A stretch of DNA of 32,033 nt from Merdimmobilis hominis (GTDB lineage Bacteria > Bacillota > Clostridia > Oscillospirales > Ruminococcaceae): NCBI RefSeq assembly GCF_900104615.1, contig NZ_LT629939.1:2703-34735 (forward strand), written 5' to 3'. The position numbers and the translations under genes are program-made. Positions 24,387 through 32,033 of this stretch are shown one piece after another. The notes under the pieces are model-generated. The model was not told the DNA's origin, ran no database searches, and saw only the letters and a program-made list of their open reading frames with translations. Each line of letters begins with the position of its first letter. The first letter of the stretch is position 1.

Positions 24387-24414
24387 TTGCGAATCTAGAA
24401 AAAAGAGGTATAAT
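24387..24414 (+). promoter_or_regulatory. Additional plus-strand promoter candidate upstream of uvrB
   Basis: TTGCGA (24387-24392), 16-bp spacer, a perfect TATAAT (24409-24414). The sequence 24421-24590 behind it has no convincing ORF and no riboswitch class that I recognise. It is either a distal uvrB promoter with a long leader or a small-RNA promoter. Confidence 0.5.
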
Positions 24415-24599
24415 AAGAAAGAATACGGATTTAATCCACTTTTCTTCCCTAAAGAGAGATTCTTCAACCGCTGGGGCCAAAGGCGGTGCGGCCAATTACC
24501 CTGGCAAAAGCTCGGCCTGCCCGGAGGGGGAAAAATCTGGGGTTTTTGGCGGGGAAGGAGTTTTTCCCGAATGAAATGTGAAAAAATACAACATTCTAG

Positions 24600-24628
24600 T
24601 TGTATGAATCCCCGCAATGTGGTATAGT
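24600..24628 (+). promoter_or_regulatory. Main promoter of uvrBA
   Basis: TTGTAT (24600-24605), 17-bp spacer, TATAGT (24623-24628) with TGG before it. The predicted start near 24635 lies right at the LexA box. Confidence 0.72.
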
Positions 24629-24640
24629 AGTAAGGCTAAG

Positions 24641-24652
24641 GAACCTATGTTC
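24641..24652 (+). promoter_or_regulatory. LexA (DinR-type) SOS box
   Basis: GAAC-CTAT-GTTC, a perfect GAAC-N4-GTTC palindrome as in the Bacillus-type SOS box, 12 bases after the -10 of uvrB. uvrB is a classical SOS gene in Bacillota. A second imperfect palindrome, CGAATTCATTCG (24652-24663), abuts it. Confidence 0.78.
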
Positions 24653-24760
24653 GAATTCATTCGAGTTCTTTTGTTTTTTGTTTGTTGTTTGCAGTGATTC
24701 CGGTTTGGGAGTTGACTGGAGGAACTTGTTCCCAGCAGTTGTTGGGAGAAAGGAGCTGTA

Positions 24761-26728
24761 ATGCCAGATCGTTTTGAACTTGTATCGCCGTACCAGCCCA
24801 CCGGCGACCAGCCAGAGGCCATCGACCGGATTGTCAAAGGATTGGAGCGGGGGGAGAGGGAAATCGCCCTGATGGGGGTCACCGGCTCCGGTAAGACCTT
24901 CACCATGGCAAACGTCATCGCCCGGCTCAACCGGCCGACCCTGATTCTCGCCCACAATAAGACCCTGGCGGCACAGCTGTGTTCCGAATTTAAAAGCTTT
25001 TTCCCCAACAACGCGGTGGAATATTTTGTGAGCTATTACGACTATTATCAGCCGGAGGCGTACATTGCCAGCACCGACACCTATATTGAGAAGGACAGCG
25101 CCATCAACGATGAGATTGAAAAACTGCGCCACTCGGCTACAGCGGCTTTGTCGGAGCGGCGGGATGTAATCATCGTGGCCAGCATCTCCTGCATCTACAC
25201 TATGGGCGACCCGGAAGACTATCAGAACATGATGATCTCCCTGCGGCCCGGGATGCAGAAGGACCGGGACGCCCTTTTGCGGGAACTGGTGGATCTCCAG
25301 TACGAGCGCAACGACATCAACTTTATCCGCAATAAATTCCGGGTGCGGGGGGATGTGGTGGAAGTGTTCCCCGCCAACTCCAGTGAGACCGCCATCCGGG
25401 TGGAATTTTTCGGGGATGAGATCGACCGCATCAGCGAGATCAATGTGCTCACCGGCGAGGTGAAGAATGTAGTCAGCCACGTGGCCATCTACCCGGCATC
25501 CCACTACATTGTACCGGCGGAGAAGATGGCAGCTGCTTTGGAGGAAATCCGCCGGGAGGCGGACGAGCAGGTGGCCCGCTTCCGAGAGGAAGGCAAGCTC
25601 ATCGAAGCCCAGCGCATCGCAGAGCGGACCAACTACGACATTGAGATGCTCTCGGAGATCGGCTTCTGCAAGGGCATTGAGAACTACTCCCGGGTGCTCT
25701 CCGGCCGGGCGCCGGGCAGCACGCCATATACCCTGCTGGATTACTTCCCCAAAGATTTCCTCTTCTTTGTGGATGAATCCCACGTCACCTTATCCCAGGC
25801 TCACGCCATGTACGCTGGGGACCGCGCCCGCAAGACCAGTCTGGTGGAGTATGGGTTCCGCCTGCCTTCTGCCCTGGACAACCGGCCTTTGAAATTTGAA
25901 GAGTTCTATGATAAACTCAACCAGATCGTCTTTGTCAGCGCCACCCCTGGCCCTTTTGAGAGGGAGCACGCCTCCGAGATCGTGGAGCAGGTCATCCGGC
26001 CCACCGGCCTTTTGGACCCGATTATCGAGGTCAAGCCGGTGGAAGGGCAGATCGACGACCTGCTGTCGGAGATCAACGAGCGGGTGGCCCGCAAGGAAAG
26101 GGTGCTCATCACCACTTTAACGAAGAAGATGGCGGAAGACCTGACCGATTACCTGGAAAACATGGGGGTCCGCATCCGTTATATGCATTACGGGGTGGAC
26201 ACCATCGAGCGGATGGAGATCATCCGCGACCTGCGCCTTGGGGAATTTGACGTCCTGGTGGGCATCAACCTTCTGCGGGAGGGCCTGGACATCCCGGAGG
26301 TTTCCTTGGTCGCCATTCTGGATGCGGATAAGGAGGGTTTCCTCCGGTCGGAGACGTCGCTGATCCAGACCATCGGCCGGGCGGCCCGAAACGCTAACGG
26401 CAAGGTGATTATGTACGCCGACGCGGTGACCCCTTCCATGGAGCGGGCCATCCGGGAGACCAACCGCCGCCGCAGCATCCAGCAGGCGTACAACGAAGCC
26501 CACGGCATCGTGCCCCAGACCATTCTGAAGGACGTCCACGAGGTGCTGGAGATCTCCAGCAAGGAAACTACCGAGCAGAAGGCCCGGAAGAAGAAACTGA
26601 GCCACAAAGAGCGGGAAGCCCTCATCGAGAAACTGACGGTGGAGATGAAGAACGCCGCCAAGCTTCTGGAATTCGAGCACGCCGCTTACCTGCGGGATAA
26701 GATTAAGACCCTGCGGGAACAGAAATAA
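24761..26728 (+). CDS. uvrB: Excinuclease ABC subunit B
   Basis: The 655-residue helicase-like subunit of nucleotide excision repair verifies damage and recruits UvrC. Walker A GVTGSGKT is at 39-46, the damage-probing beta-hairpin lies in [10 protein letters not shown] with IEKD, Walker B is FVDESH, and motifs V/VI include [14 protein letters not shown] and [11 protein letters not shown]-terminal UVR domain (about 618-653) binds UvrC. AAGGAGC precedes the ATG. uvrA follows after 26 bases, so both are under the SOS-boxed promoter. Confidence 0.98.
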   Translation: MPDRFELVSPYQPTGDQPEAIDRIVKGLERGEREIALMGVTGSGKTFTMANVIARLNRPTLILAHNKTLAAQLCSEFKSFFPNNAVEYFVSYYDYYQPEAYIASTDTYIEKDSAINDEIEKLRHSATAALSERRDVIIVASISCIYTMGDPEDYQNMMISLRPGMQKDRDALLRELVDLQYERNDINFIRNKFRVRGDVVEVFPANSSETAIRVEFFGDEIDRISEINVLTGEVKNVVSHVAIYPASHYIVPAEKMAAALEEIRREADEQVARFREEGKLIEAQRIAERTNYDIEMLSEIGFCKGIENYSRVLSGRAPGSTPYTLLDYFPKDFLFFVDESHVTLSQAHAMYAGDRARKTSLVEYGFRLPSALDNRPLKFEEFYDKLNQIVFVSATPGPFEREHASEIVEQVIRPTGLLDPIIEVKPVEGQIDDLLSEINERVARKERVLITTLTKKMAEDLTDYLENMGVRIRYMHYGVDTIERMEIIRDLRLGEFDVLVGINLLREGLDIPEVSLVAILDADKEGFLRSETSLIQTIGRAARNANGKVIMYADAVTPSMERAIRETNRRRSIQQAYNEAHGIVPQTILKDVHEVLEISSKETTEQKARKKKLSHKEREALIEKLTVEMKNAAKLLEFEHAAYLRDKIKTLREQK

Positions 26729-26754
26729 CCAGGACGACAAAGGAGTAATCAATT

Positions 26755-29580
26755 TTGGCTATCGATAAAATTGTGATAAAGGGAGCCAGGGAGCATAACC
26801 TCAAGGACATCGACGTGGAAATCCCCCGGGATAAACTGGTGGTGTTCACCGGCCTCTCCGGTTCAGGCAAATCCTCCCTGGCCTTTGACACCATCTATGC
26901 TGACGGCCAGCGCCGGTATGTGGAAAGCCTCTCCTCCTATGCCAGGCAGTTCCTGGGCCAGATGGAGAAACCCAACGTGGATTCCATTGAAGGGCTGTCC
27001 CCGGCCATCTCCATCGACCAGAAGACAACCTCCAAAAATCCCCGTTCCACCGTGGGCACCGTCACCGAGATCTACGACTACCTGCGCCTCCTGTACGCTC
27101 GGATCGGCGTGCCCCATTGCCCCATCTGCGGACGGGAGATCACCCAGCAGACGGTGGACCAGATGGTGGATAAAATCCTGGAACTGGAGCCCGGCACCAA
27201 AATCCAGGTGATGGCGCCTGTGGTCCGCGGCAAAAAAGGGGAGCACGTCAAAGAGCTGGACAGCGCCCGCAAATCCGGATATGTCCGGGTGCGGGTGGAT
27301 GGAAACCTCTACGATCTCTCCGAGGAGATCAAACTGGAAAAAAACAAGAAGCACACCATTGAAATTGTCATCGACCGGCTGGTGATCAAAGAGGAGATCA
27401 AGTCCCGTCTCACCGGCTCTTTGGAAACGGCCCTGGCCCTCACTGGCGGCCTGGCCCTCATCGATGTGCAGGGGGGGAAGGAACTGCTCTTTTCCCAGAA
27501 CTACGCCTGCCCGGAACACGACATCAGCATTGAGGAGCTCACCCCCCGGATGTTCTCCTTCAACAACCCCTTTGGTGCCTGCCCAAAATGCACCGGCTTG
27601 GGCACCTTCCTGAAGATTGACCCGGATTTGGTCATCCCCAATAAAAACCTTTCCATCCGGGAAGGGGCCATCAAAGCCAGCGGCTGGTATTTTTCCGAGG
27701 GCGGCATCGCCCAGATGTATTTTGAAGGGCTGGCCGACCACTACGGCTTCTCTTTGGACACCCCAGTAAAAGACCTGCCTAAGCAGATTGTGGACCTGCT
27801 TCTCTACGGCAACAAAGGGGAGAAGATCAAGGTCAAGCGGGAGACCGGCACCATGGTGGGCTCCTACACCACCGACTTTGAGGGGATCGTCAACAACCTG
27901 GAACGCCGGTTCCGGGAGACCAACAGCCAGTGGATGCGGGACGAGCTCTCCACCTGGATGAGCTCGGTGGTCTGCCCCGAGTGCCACGGCGACCGGCTGA
28001 AAAAGGAATCCCTGGCGGTGACTGTCGGGGGAATCAACATCAGTGAGTTCACCAAGATGTCGGTGGTGGCCGCCCTGGAGTTTTTGAACAACCTGAAGCT
28101 CTCCCCCCGGGATGAGATGATCGCCGCCCAAATCCTCAAGGAAATCAAGGAGCGGCTGGGCTTCCTGCAGAGCGTGGGCCTGGAATACCTGACCTTGGCT
28201 CGTTCTTCTGGGACCCTCTCCGGCGGTGAGAGCCAGCGCATCCGGCTGGCCACCCAGATTGGCTCCTCTCTGATGGGGGTGCTTTACATCCTGGACGAGC
28301 CCTCCATCGGCCTGCACCAGCGGGACAATGACAAGCTGATCGCCACCCTCAAACGGCTTCGGGATCTGGGCAACACCCTGATTGTGGTGGAGCACGACGA
28401 GGACACCATGCGGGCGGCGGACTACATTGTGGACATCGGCCCTGGGGCGGGTATCCACGGGGGAGAGGTGGTCTGCGCCGGAACGGTGGAGGACATTATG
28501 GCCTGCAAAGAATCCCTGACCGGCCAGTACCTTTCCGGGGAGAAACAGATCCCTGTCCCCAAGGAGCGGCGCAAGGGCAACGGCCACTTTTTGGAGGTGG
28601 TGGGCGCCACCCAGAACAACCTGAAAGGGGTGGATGTGAAAATCCCCCTGGGCTGTTTTGTGGCGGTGACCGGCGTCTCCGGGTCGGGAAAGTCCTCTCT
28701 GGTCAACGAGGTGATCTACAAGACCTTGGCCGGGGAGCTTAACGGCGCCCGGATGAAACCCGGCGCCTGCCAGGAGATCCGCGGCTTGGAATTCCTGGAC
28801 AAGGTAATCGACATCGACCAAAGCCCCATCGGTCGGACTCCTCGTTCCAACCCAGCCACCTATACCGGGGTCTTTACCGACATCCGCAACGTCTTTGCCC
28901 AGACCAACGACGCCAAGATGCGGGGCTATGGGCCAGGGCGGTTCTCCTTCAACGTCAAAGGGGGCCGGTGTGAAGCCTGTGAGGGGGACGGCATCCTCAA
29001 AATTGAGATGCACTTCCTGCCGGATATTTTTGTCCCCTGCGAGGTCTGCAAGGGCCGCCGGTACAACCGGGAGACCTTGGAGATCAAGTACAAGGGCAAA
29101 AGCATCTACGACGTGCTGGAGATGACAGTGGAGGAAGCACTCCGCTTTTTTGAGAACCAGCCCAAGATCCGGCGGAAGCTGCAAACCCTCTATGATGTGG
29201 GCTTGGGGTACGTCAAAGTAGGCCAACCGGCTACCACCCTCTCCGGCGGCGAGGCCCAGCGGGTCAAGCTGGCGGCGGAGCTCTCCAAGCGGCCCACCGG
29301 AAAGACCATCTATATCTTAGACGAGCCCACCACCGGCCTGCATACCGCTGACGTCCACAAGTTGACCGAAGTGCTGCAAGCCTTTGTGGAGGCTGGCAAC
29401 TCGGTGATCTTGATTGAGCACAATTTGGATGTCATCAAGGTGGCCGATTATATCGTCGACCTTGGCCCAGAAGGGGGAGACAAAGGCGGGGAGGTAGTAG
29501 CCACCGGCACACCTGAGGAAATTGCCGCCTGTGAGAAGTCCTACACCGGCGCATATTTGAAAAAGATTTTGAAAAGATAG
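26755..29580 (+). CDS. uvrA: Excinuclease ABC subunit A
   Basis: The 941-residue ATPase finds damage and loads UvrB. It has two ABC modules: Walker [10 protein letters not shown] near 32 and GVSGSGKSS near 640, signatures [12 protein letters not shown] and [12 protein letters not shown], Walker [11 protein letters not shown] and [10 protein letters not shown]. The zinc modules are seen as CPICG, CPEH with CPKC, and CEAC with CEVC. The start is TTG at 26755, with AAGGAG about 9 bases before it, giving [17 protein letters not shown] as in relatives. Length is standard (about 940). Confidence 0.98.
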   Translation: MAIDKIVIKGAREHNLKDIDVEIPRDKLVVFTGLSGSGKSSLAFDTIYADGQRRYVESLSSYARQFLGQMEKPNVDSIEGLSPAISIDQKTTSKNPRSTVGTVTEIYDYLRLLYARIGVPHCPICGREITQQTVDQMVDKILELEPGTKIQVMAPVVRGKKGEHVKELDSARKSGYVRVRVDGNLYDLSEEIKLEKNKKHTIEIVIDRLVIKEEIKSRLTGSLETALALTGGLALIDVQGGKELLFSQNYACPEHDISIEELTPRMFSFNNPFGACPKCTGLGTFLKIDPDLVIPNKNLSIREGAIKASGWYFSEGGIAQMYFEGLADHYGFSLDTPVKDLPKQIVDLLLYGNKGEKIKVKRETGTMVGSYTTDFEGIVNNLERRFRETNSQWMRDELSTWMSSVVCPECHGDRLKKESLAVTVGGINISEFTKMSVVAALEFLNNLKLSPRDEMIAAQILKEIKERLGFLQSVGLEYLTLARSSGTLSGGESQRIRLATQIGSSLMGVLYILDEPSIGLHQRDNDKLIATLKRLRDLGNTLIVVEHDEDTMRAADYIVDIGPGAGIHGGEVVCAGTVEDIMACKESLTGQYLSGEKQIPVPKERRKGNGHFLEVVGATQNNLKGVDVKIPLGCFVAVTGVSGSGKSSLVNEVIYKTLAGELNGARMKPGACQEIRGLEFLDKVIDIDQSPIGRTPRSNPATYTGVFTDIRNVFAQTNDAKMRGYGPGRFSFNVKGGRCEACEGDGILKIEMHFLPDIFVPCEVCKGRRYNRETLEIKYKGKSIYDVLEMTVEEALRFFENQPKIRRKLQTLYDVGLGYVKVGQPATTLSGGEAQRVKLAAELSKRPTGKTIYILDEPTTGLHTADVHKLTEVLQAFVEAGNSVILIEHNLDVIKVADYIVDLGPEGGDKGGEVVATGTPEEIAACEKSYTGAYLKKILKR

Positions 29581-29599
29581 GAAAGTGGAAAAATTCCTC

Positions 29600-29628
29600 T
29601 TTACTGTAATATACTTGTATGGTATACT
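29600..29628 (+). promoter_or_regulatory. Promoter of the rubredoxin gene
   Basis: TTTACT (29600-29605), 17-bp spacer, TATACT (29623-29628) with TGG before it, in an AT-rich context: one of the closest-to-consensus promoters in the window. Confidence 0.78.
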
Positions 29629-29663
29629 AGAGGAAATAAATATGAGTAAAGGAGCGGTATCCA

Positions 29664-29822
29664 ATGAAAAGCTATATCTGCACCGTTTGCGGCTATGTGT
29701 ACAGCGAAGAGCAGGGCGATCCCGATAACGGCATTGCAGCAGGTACCCTGTGGGCAGATGTCCCGGAGGATTTCTTGTGCCCCCTGTGCGGCGTTGGCAA
29801 AGACATGTTTGAAGAGCAGTAA
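29664..29822 (+). CDS. Rubredoxin
   Basis: A 52-residue iron protein and one-electron carrier of anaerobes. The iron is held by two C-x2-C-G knuckles: Cys6/Cys9 (YICTVCGYVY) and Cys39/Cys42 (FLCPLCGVG). The conserved aromatic/acidic core G-D-P-D-N-G-I and W-x-D-V-P-E-D is complete. AAGGAG precedes the ATG. It is a monocistronic unit with a strong promoter and terminator, so it is probably abundant. In Clostridia rubredoxins serve oxygen and superoxide reduction systems; no partner gene is visible here. Confidence 0.97.
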   Translation: MKSYICTVCGYVYSEEQGDPDNGIAAGTLWADVPEDFLCPLCGVGKDMFEEQ

Positions 29823-29830
29823 TAGGGAAC

Positions 29831-29863
29831 AAAGGGGACGGAGTGATTCCGTCCCCTTTTGCC
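29831..29863 (+). terminator. Terminator of the rubredoxin gene
   Basis: A 12-bp stem AAAGGGGACGGA/TCCGTCCCCTTT followed by a short T-run. A small TTGCC/GGCAA hairpin comes directly after (about 29859-29873). Confidence 0.85.
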
Positions 29864-29952
29864 TTATCAGGCAATAAAACGCCATTTTGAGAAAGAATTT
29901 GTGCTTGAAATTTCTTCCAATTGCTTCGATGGAATTCGGTTAAAATATCTAA

Positions 29953-30019
29953 ATTTGCTCCTTTTTTCGTGAAAAGGTATAAAAAAGTCCCTTCAAATTT
30001 GCAGGGACTTCTCTTTTTT
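29953..30019 (+). ncRNA. Possible short RNA ending in an orphan terminator
   Basis: The 343-base gap between rubredoxin and the desulfidase gene has a second complete terminator (29985-30019) with no gene before it. Upstream, CCTTTT/AAAAGG (29961-29978) forms another hairpin, the word AAATTTGC occurs twice (29951-29958, 29995-30002), and TAAAAT (29941-29946) could be a -10, though its -35 is poor. Either a roughly 70-nt RNA or a backup terminator. The 5' end is a guess. Confidence 0.35.
29985..30019 (+). terminator. Orphan intrinsic terminator
   Basis: An 8-bp stem AAGTCCCT/AGGGACTT (29985-29992/30003-30010) with a 10-base loop, followed by CTCTTTTTTT. Confidence 0.8.
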
Positions 30020-30053
30020 TCGTGATTCTGCACCAAAGGATGTCGAAAAGAGA

Positions 30054-30097
30054 TGCATATTGTAATAAAAAATTCTTTCAGCATAAAAAAATATGCA
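30054..30097. repeat. Perfect 8-bp inverted repeat overlapping the cyuA-like promoter
   Basis: TGCATATT (30054-30061) and AATATGCA (30090-30097) are perfect inverted copies with centres 36 bases apart. The second arm covers the expected -35 position. Possible operator half-sites, or a large hairpin in DNA only. Confidence 0.5.
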
Positions 30098-30120
30098 CAG
30101 ATGAAAAAATGTGCTATAAT
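30092..30120 (+). promoter_or_regulatory. Promoter of the L-cysteine desulfidase-type gene
   Basis: A perfect TATAAT (30115-30120) with an extended TGC. The hexamer at the -35 distance (TATGCA, 30092-30097) is poor and lies in the inverted repeat, which suggests dependence on the extended -10 or on a regulator. Confidence 0.6.
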
Positions 30121-30165
30121 AGTGGCAAGAGGCTATCATCTAATTTGGAGTGAAGGAGCGTCATT

Positions 30166-31431
30166 ATGACAGAACTTGAGAAGAGAGCATATTTCCTGGA
30201 CAAAATCATGTCCTCTATGAAAATAGCGACCGGCTGCACCGAGCCTGTTGCCATTGCCCTGAACGCGGCAACTGCCCGCAAAAATGTCAAAGGCGAACTG
30301 AAAGAAATCCATGTAAAGATGGATATGGGCCTGTTCCGTAATGCTATGACCGTTGGCATCCCCGGCATCTCCAAGCGGGGCGTTGATGTGAGTGTGGCTG
30401 TGGGCATCGTCGCCGGCGATCCCGACAAGGGGATGGACCTGCTCAGCACCTTGACTGAGGCCGACTATGAGAAGGCAAAAGTCCTGCTGCCCATGATTGA
30501 GATCACCTTCAACGAAGAGTGTACCAGCCTGTTCATCGAGACTACCTTGGTCACCGACTGTGATTCCGTCCGGGTCACTACCTTTGGCGCTCATGACCGC
30601 ATCATCGACATCTCTCACCCTCCCTTCAAGGAGCTGGAACTGGCCAATGCCGCTGTGGATACTTCTATCCAGAACTATACACTGGCGGACTTCATCGAGT
30701 TTGCCAACAATGTTCCCCTGGCTGACATTGAGCCTCTCCAGACGGGTATTGACACCAACCTGGCTGCTTCCGAGGTTGGCAAGCAGATGCTGATGGGCAA
30801 AGTCCTTTCCAAACTGACTGCGGACGGCATGATGGACTCCTCTGCTGTTGCTGAAACGCAGAAGACCGCTACCTGTGCTGCTTATGCCAGAATGTCCGGT
30901 GGCGTCGTCCCGGTTATGACTGCGTCCGGCAGCGGCAACCAGGGCATCACTTTGTATCTGACCATCGCCAAATTTGCCATGGAAAAGAATATCGACCGTG
31001 AGACCACCCTGCGCGCCGTTGCCCTGGGTCATATGGTCAACATCTATGTCAAATCCTACATCGGTGTTCTTTCTCCCATCTGCTCCTGCGGTATTGCCGC
31101 CGGCTTGGGTGCTTCGGTTGCCATTGTTTACATGTTGGGCGGCAGCGAAGACCAAATGATGGGCGCTATGCGCAACATCCTGGGAAGTGTTTCCGGTATG
31201 CTCTGTGACGGAGCCAAGGAAGGCTGTGCCACCAAGCTGCTGATCGCTGCAAATATCTCTGTACTGTCCGCATTGATGGCCATGGAAGGCCTGTGCACCA
31301 GCCCCGCTGACGGCATCGTGGGCGACACCTTCCCCAAAATGTTCGAAAACCTGGCTTATGTTGCCAATGTGGGTATGAAACCCGCCACCAAAGCGATGGT
31401 GGATGTCATGTTGGCAAAGAGAAGCAAATAA
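30166..31431 (+). CDS. cyuA: CyuA/UPF0597 family Fe-S L-cysteine desulfidase (serine dehydratase alpha-like)
   Basis: 421 residues of the SDH_alpha-related UPF0597 family. Likely reaction: L-cysteine to pyruvate, ammonia and hydrogen sulfide, in the cytoplasm, with a [4Fe-4S] cluster. Candidate cluster cysteines are Cys24 (ATGCTEPVA), Cys306/Cys308 (SPICSCGIAAG), and the pair Cys347 and Cys354 (LCDGAKEGCATK), which matches the spacing in characterised desulfidases. The substrate-binding S-G-S-G-N-Q-G is present. GAAGGAG precedes the ATG. It is a single-gene unit with its own promoter and terminator. L-serine deaminase activity is the main alternative. Confidence 0.85.
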   Translation: MTELEKRAYFLDKIMSSMKIATGCTEPVAIALNAATARKNVKGELKEIHVKMDMGLFRNAMTVGIPGISKRGVDVSVAVGIVAGDPDKGMDLLSTLTEADYEKAKVLLPMIEITFNEECTSLFIETTLVTDCDSVRVTTFGAHDRIIDISHPPFKELELANAAVDTSIQNYTLADFIEFANNVPLADIEPLQTGIDTNLAASEVGKQMLMGKVLSKLTADGMMDSSAVAETQKTATCAAYARMSGGVVPVMTASGSGNQGITLYLTIAKFAMEKNIDRETTLRAVALGHMVNIYVKSYIGVLSPICSCGIAAGLGASVAIVYMLGGSEDQMMGAMRNILGSVSGMLCDGAKEGCATKLLIAANISVLSALMAMEGLCTSPADGIVGDTFPKMFENLAYVANVGMKPATKAMVDVMLAKRSK

Positions 31432-31455
31432 CACCAACTTCCTGTACATAACCGG

Positions 31456-31493
31456 AAAAGAGGACGTGGGATGTATCACGTCCTCTTTTCTAT
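31456..31493 (+). terminator. Terminator of the desulfidase gene
   Basis: A 13-bp stem AAAAGAGGACGTG/CACGTCCTCTTTT with a T-rich right side. It could also work on the minus strand. Confidence 0.9.
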
Positions 31494-31506
31494 TCGGGAA
31501 TAAGAA

Positions 31507-31535
31507 GAACGCCCCCTCTATTGGAGGGGGCGTTC
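31507..31535 (-). terminator. Terminator of pntB
   Basis: A 12-bp stem GAACGCCCCCTC/GAGGGGGCGTTC with a 5-base loop. On the minus strand it is followed by TTCTTA, 22 bases after the pntB stop. Confidence 0.82.
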
Positions 31536-31556
31536 TCTATATGGGGGAAGGAGGGA

Positions 31557-32033
31557 CTAGATAGATTGAAGGAGCTGGCTGAGGGTTTCTGCTGCATCCC
31601 CAAGAAGGAGGGATACGCCTTCTTTGCGGGAGTAGAGGGGGTTGTCGACGCCAGCGTAACCGGGCTTTAGATCGTAGTTGCAGATGATGATGTGCTTGGC
31701 GTGGTCTACATTGAGCACCGGCATGCCGTAGATGGGGGTGCCCTCTGCGTCCCGGGCGGCGGGGTTGACCACGTCGTTGGCCCCGATGATGATGGCGGCG
31801 TCACAGGAGTCAAACTCGGGGTTGACCTCCTCCATCTCGTGGAGCTTCTCATAAGGGACGTCCGCCTCGCAGAGGAGGACGTTCATATGGCCGGGCATCC
31901 GTCCAGCGACGGGGTGGATGGCGTAGAGGACTTGGGTCCCGTTGGCTTCCAGCTTATCGGAGAGCTGTTTGACCAGGTGCTGTGCCTGGGCCAGGGCCAT
32001 GCCGTATCCAGGGACGATGATGACCTTCTTGGC
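31557..32033 (-). CDS. pntB: NAD(P) transhydrogenase subunit beta, C-terminal domain III (partial)
   Basis: 158 codons are visible; the frame runs open off the window end, so the N-terminal membrane part is missing only through the cut. The visible part is the nucleotide-binding domain III: VPGYGMALAQAQ, IHPVAGRMPGHMNVLL, AIIIGANDVVNP, and GYAGVDNPLY near the end. In the Escherichia coli enzyme the segment before GYAG reads K-R-S-M-N-T and holds the NADP 2'-phosphate; here it reads N-Y-D-L-K-P. The proton-pumping transhydrogenase exchanges hydride between NADH and NADP; this variant may differ in preference. The start of the gene is beyond 32033. Confidence 0.93.
   Translation of the reverse strand, partial: AKKVIIVPGYGMALAQAQHLVKQLSDKLEANGTQVLYAIHPVAGRMPGHMNVLLCEADVPYEKLHEMEEVNPEFDSCDAAIIIGANDVVNPAARDAEGTPIYGMPVLNVDHAKHIIICNYDLKPGYAGVDNPLYSRKEGVSLLLGDAAETLSQLLQSI

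Noticed and set aside
24353..24574. A 73-codon plus-strand frame upstream of uvrB.
   Set aside because: Its ATG is upstream of the promoter candidate at 24387-24414, there is no ribosome site, and the translation looks like random GC-rich sequence.
26863..29226. A very long open frame antisense to uvrA (over 780 codons).
   Set aside because: It is a mirror of uvrA codon bias in GC-rich sequence. The translation is low-complexity with no domain, and uvrA itself is unmistakable. The same holds for long antisense frames in polC (12215-13621), yebC (962-1729) and the transporter operon (22922-24181).

Overview
The window reads as chromosomal DNA from an anaerobic member of the Bacillota, class Clostridia, most likely Oscillospirales/Ruminococcaceae. 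This rests on several things: a Gram-positive PolC, the pyrH-frr-uppS-cdsA-dxr-rseP-ispG-polC gene order, a citramalate synthase, a rubredoxin, an Fe-S L-cysteine desulfidase-type protein, TTG/GTG starts with good AGGAGG-type ribosome binding sites, and GC-rich genes separated by AT-rich promoters. Almost all of it is core genome. I see no phage, insertion sequence, CRISPR array or toxin system.

Layout. 1-529: six CCA-encoding tRNA genes (Val-TAC, Asp-GTC, Phe-GAA, Gly-GCC, Cys-GCA and an identical second Gly-GCC). 530-723: a rearranged patch holding an inverted piece of tRNA-Gly, a hairpin, and an orphan 28-nt tRNA-Gly 3' end sitting on a strong terminator. 959-1705: yebC. 1782-2426 (minus): nth. 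2662-4657: cimA plus an acidic protein of unknown function. 4785-4978: a promoter-to-terminator unit with no ORF, probably a structured small RNA. 5147-15721: the pyrH-to-polC operon, which joins UMP phosphorylation, ribosome recycling, isoprenoid/undecaprenyl and phospholipid synthesis, intramembrane proteolysis and replication. 15841-16806 (minus) and 16973-17683 (plus): an RluC/D-type pseudouridine synthase and radC, divergent from back-to-back promoters. 17822-24253 (minus): a six-gene unit encoding an Ugp-like ABC importer (ATPase, two permeases, lipoprotein), a cytoplasmic NPP-type phosphodiesterase and a Cof-type HAD phosphatase, with a cre-like site before the first gene. 24600-29580: uvrB-uvrA behind a promoter with a LexA box. 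29664-29822: rubredoxin with a near-ideal promoter. 29953-30019: a possible short RNA. 30166-31431: a CyuA/UPF0597 protein. 31557 to the window end (minus): the C-terminal domain III of pntB, cut by the window edge.

The points most worth a second look are the unassigned RNA upstream of pyrH, the tRNA-Gly debris, the transporter-phosphodiesterase-phosphatase cluster as a candidate phosphodiester scavenging pathway, the loss of the K-R-S NADP 2'-phosphate motif in the PntB domain III, and the widely spaced inverted repeat in front of the desulfidase gene. Intrinsic terminators are unusually easy to read here, and most are bidirectional between convergent genes.
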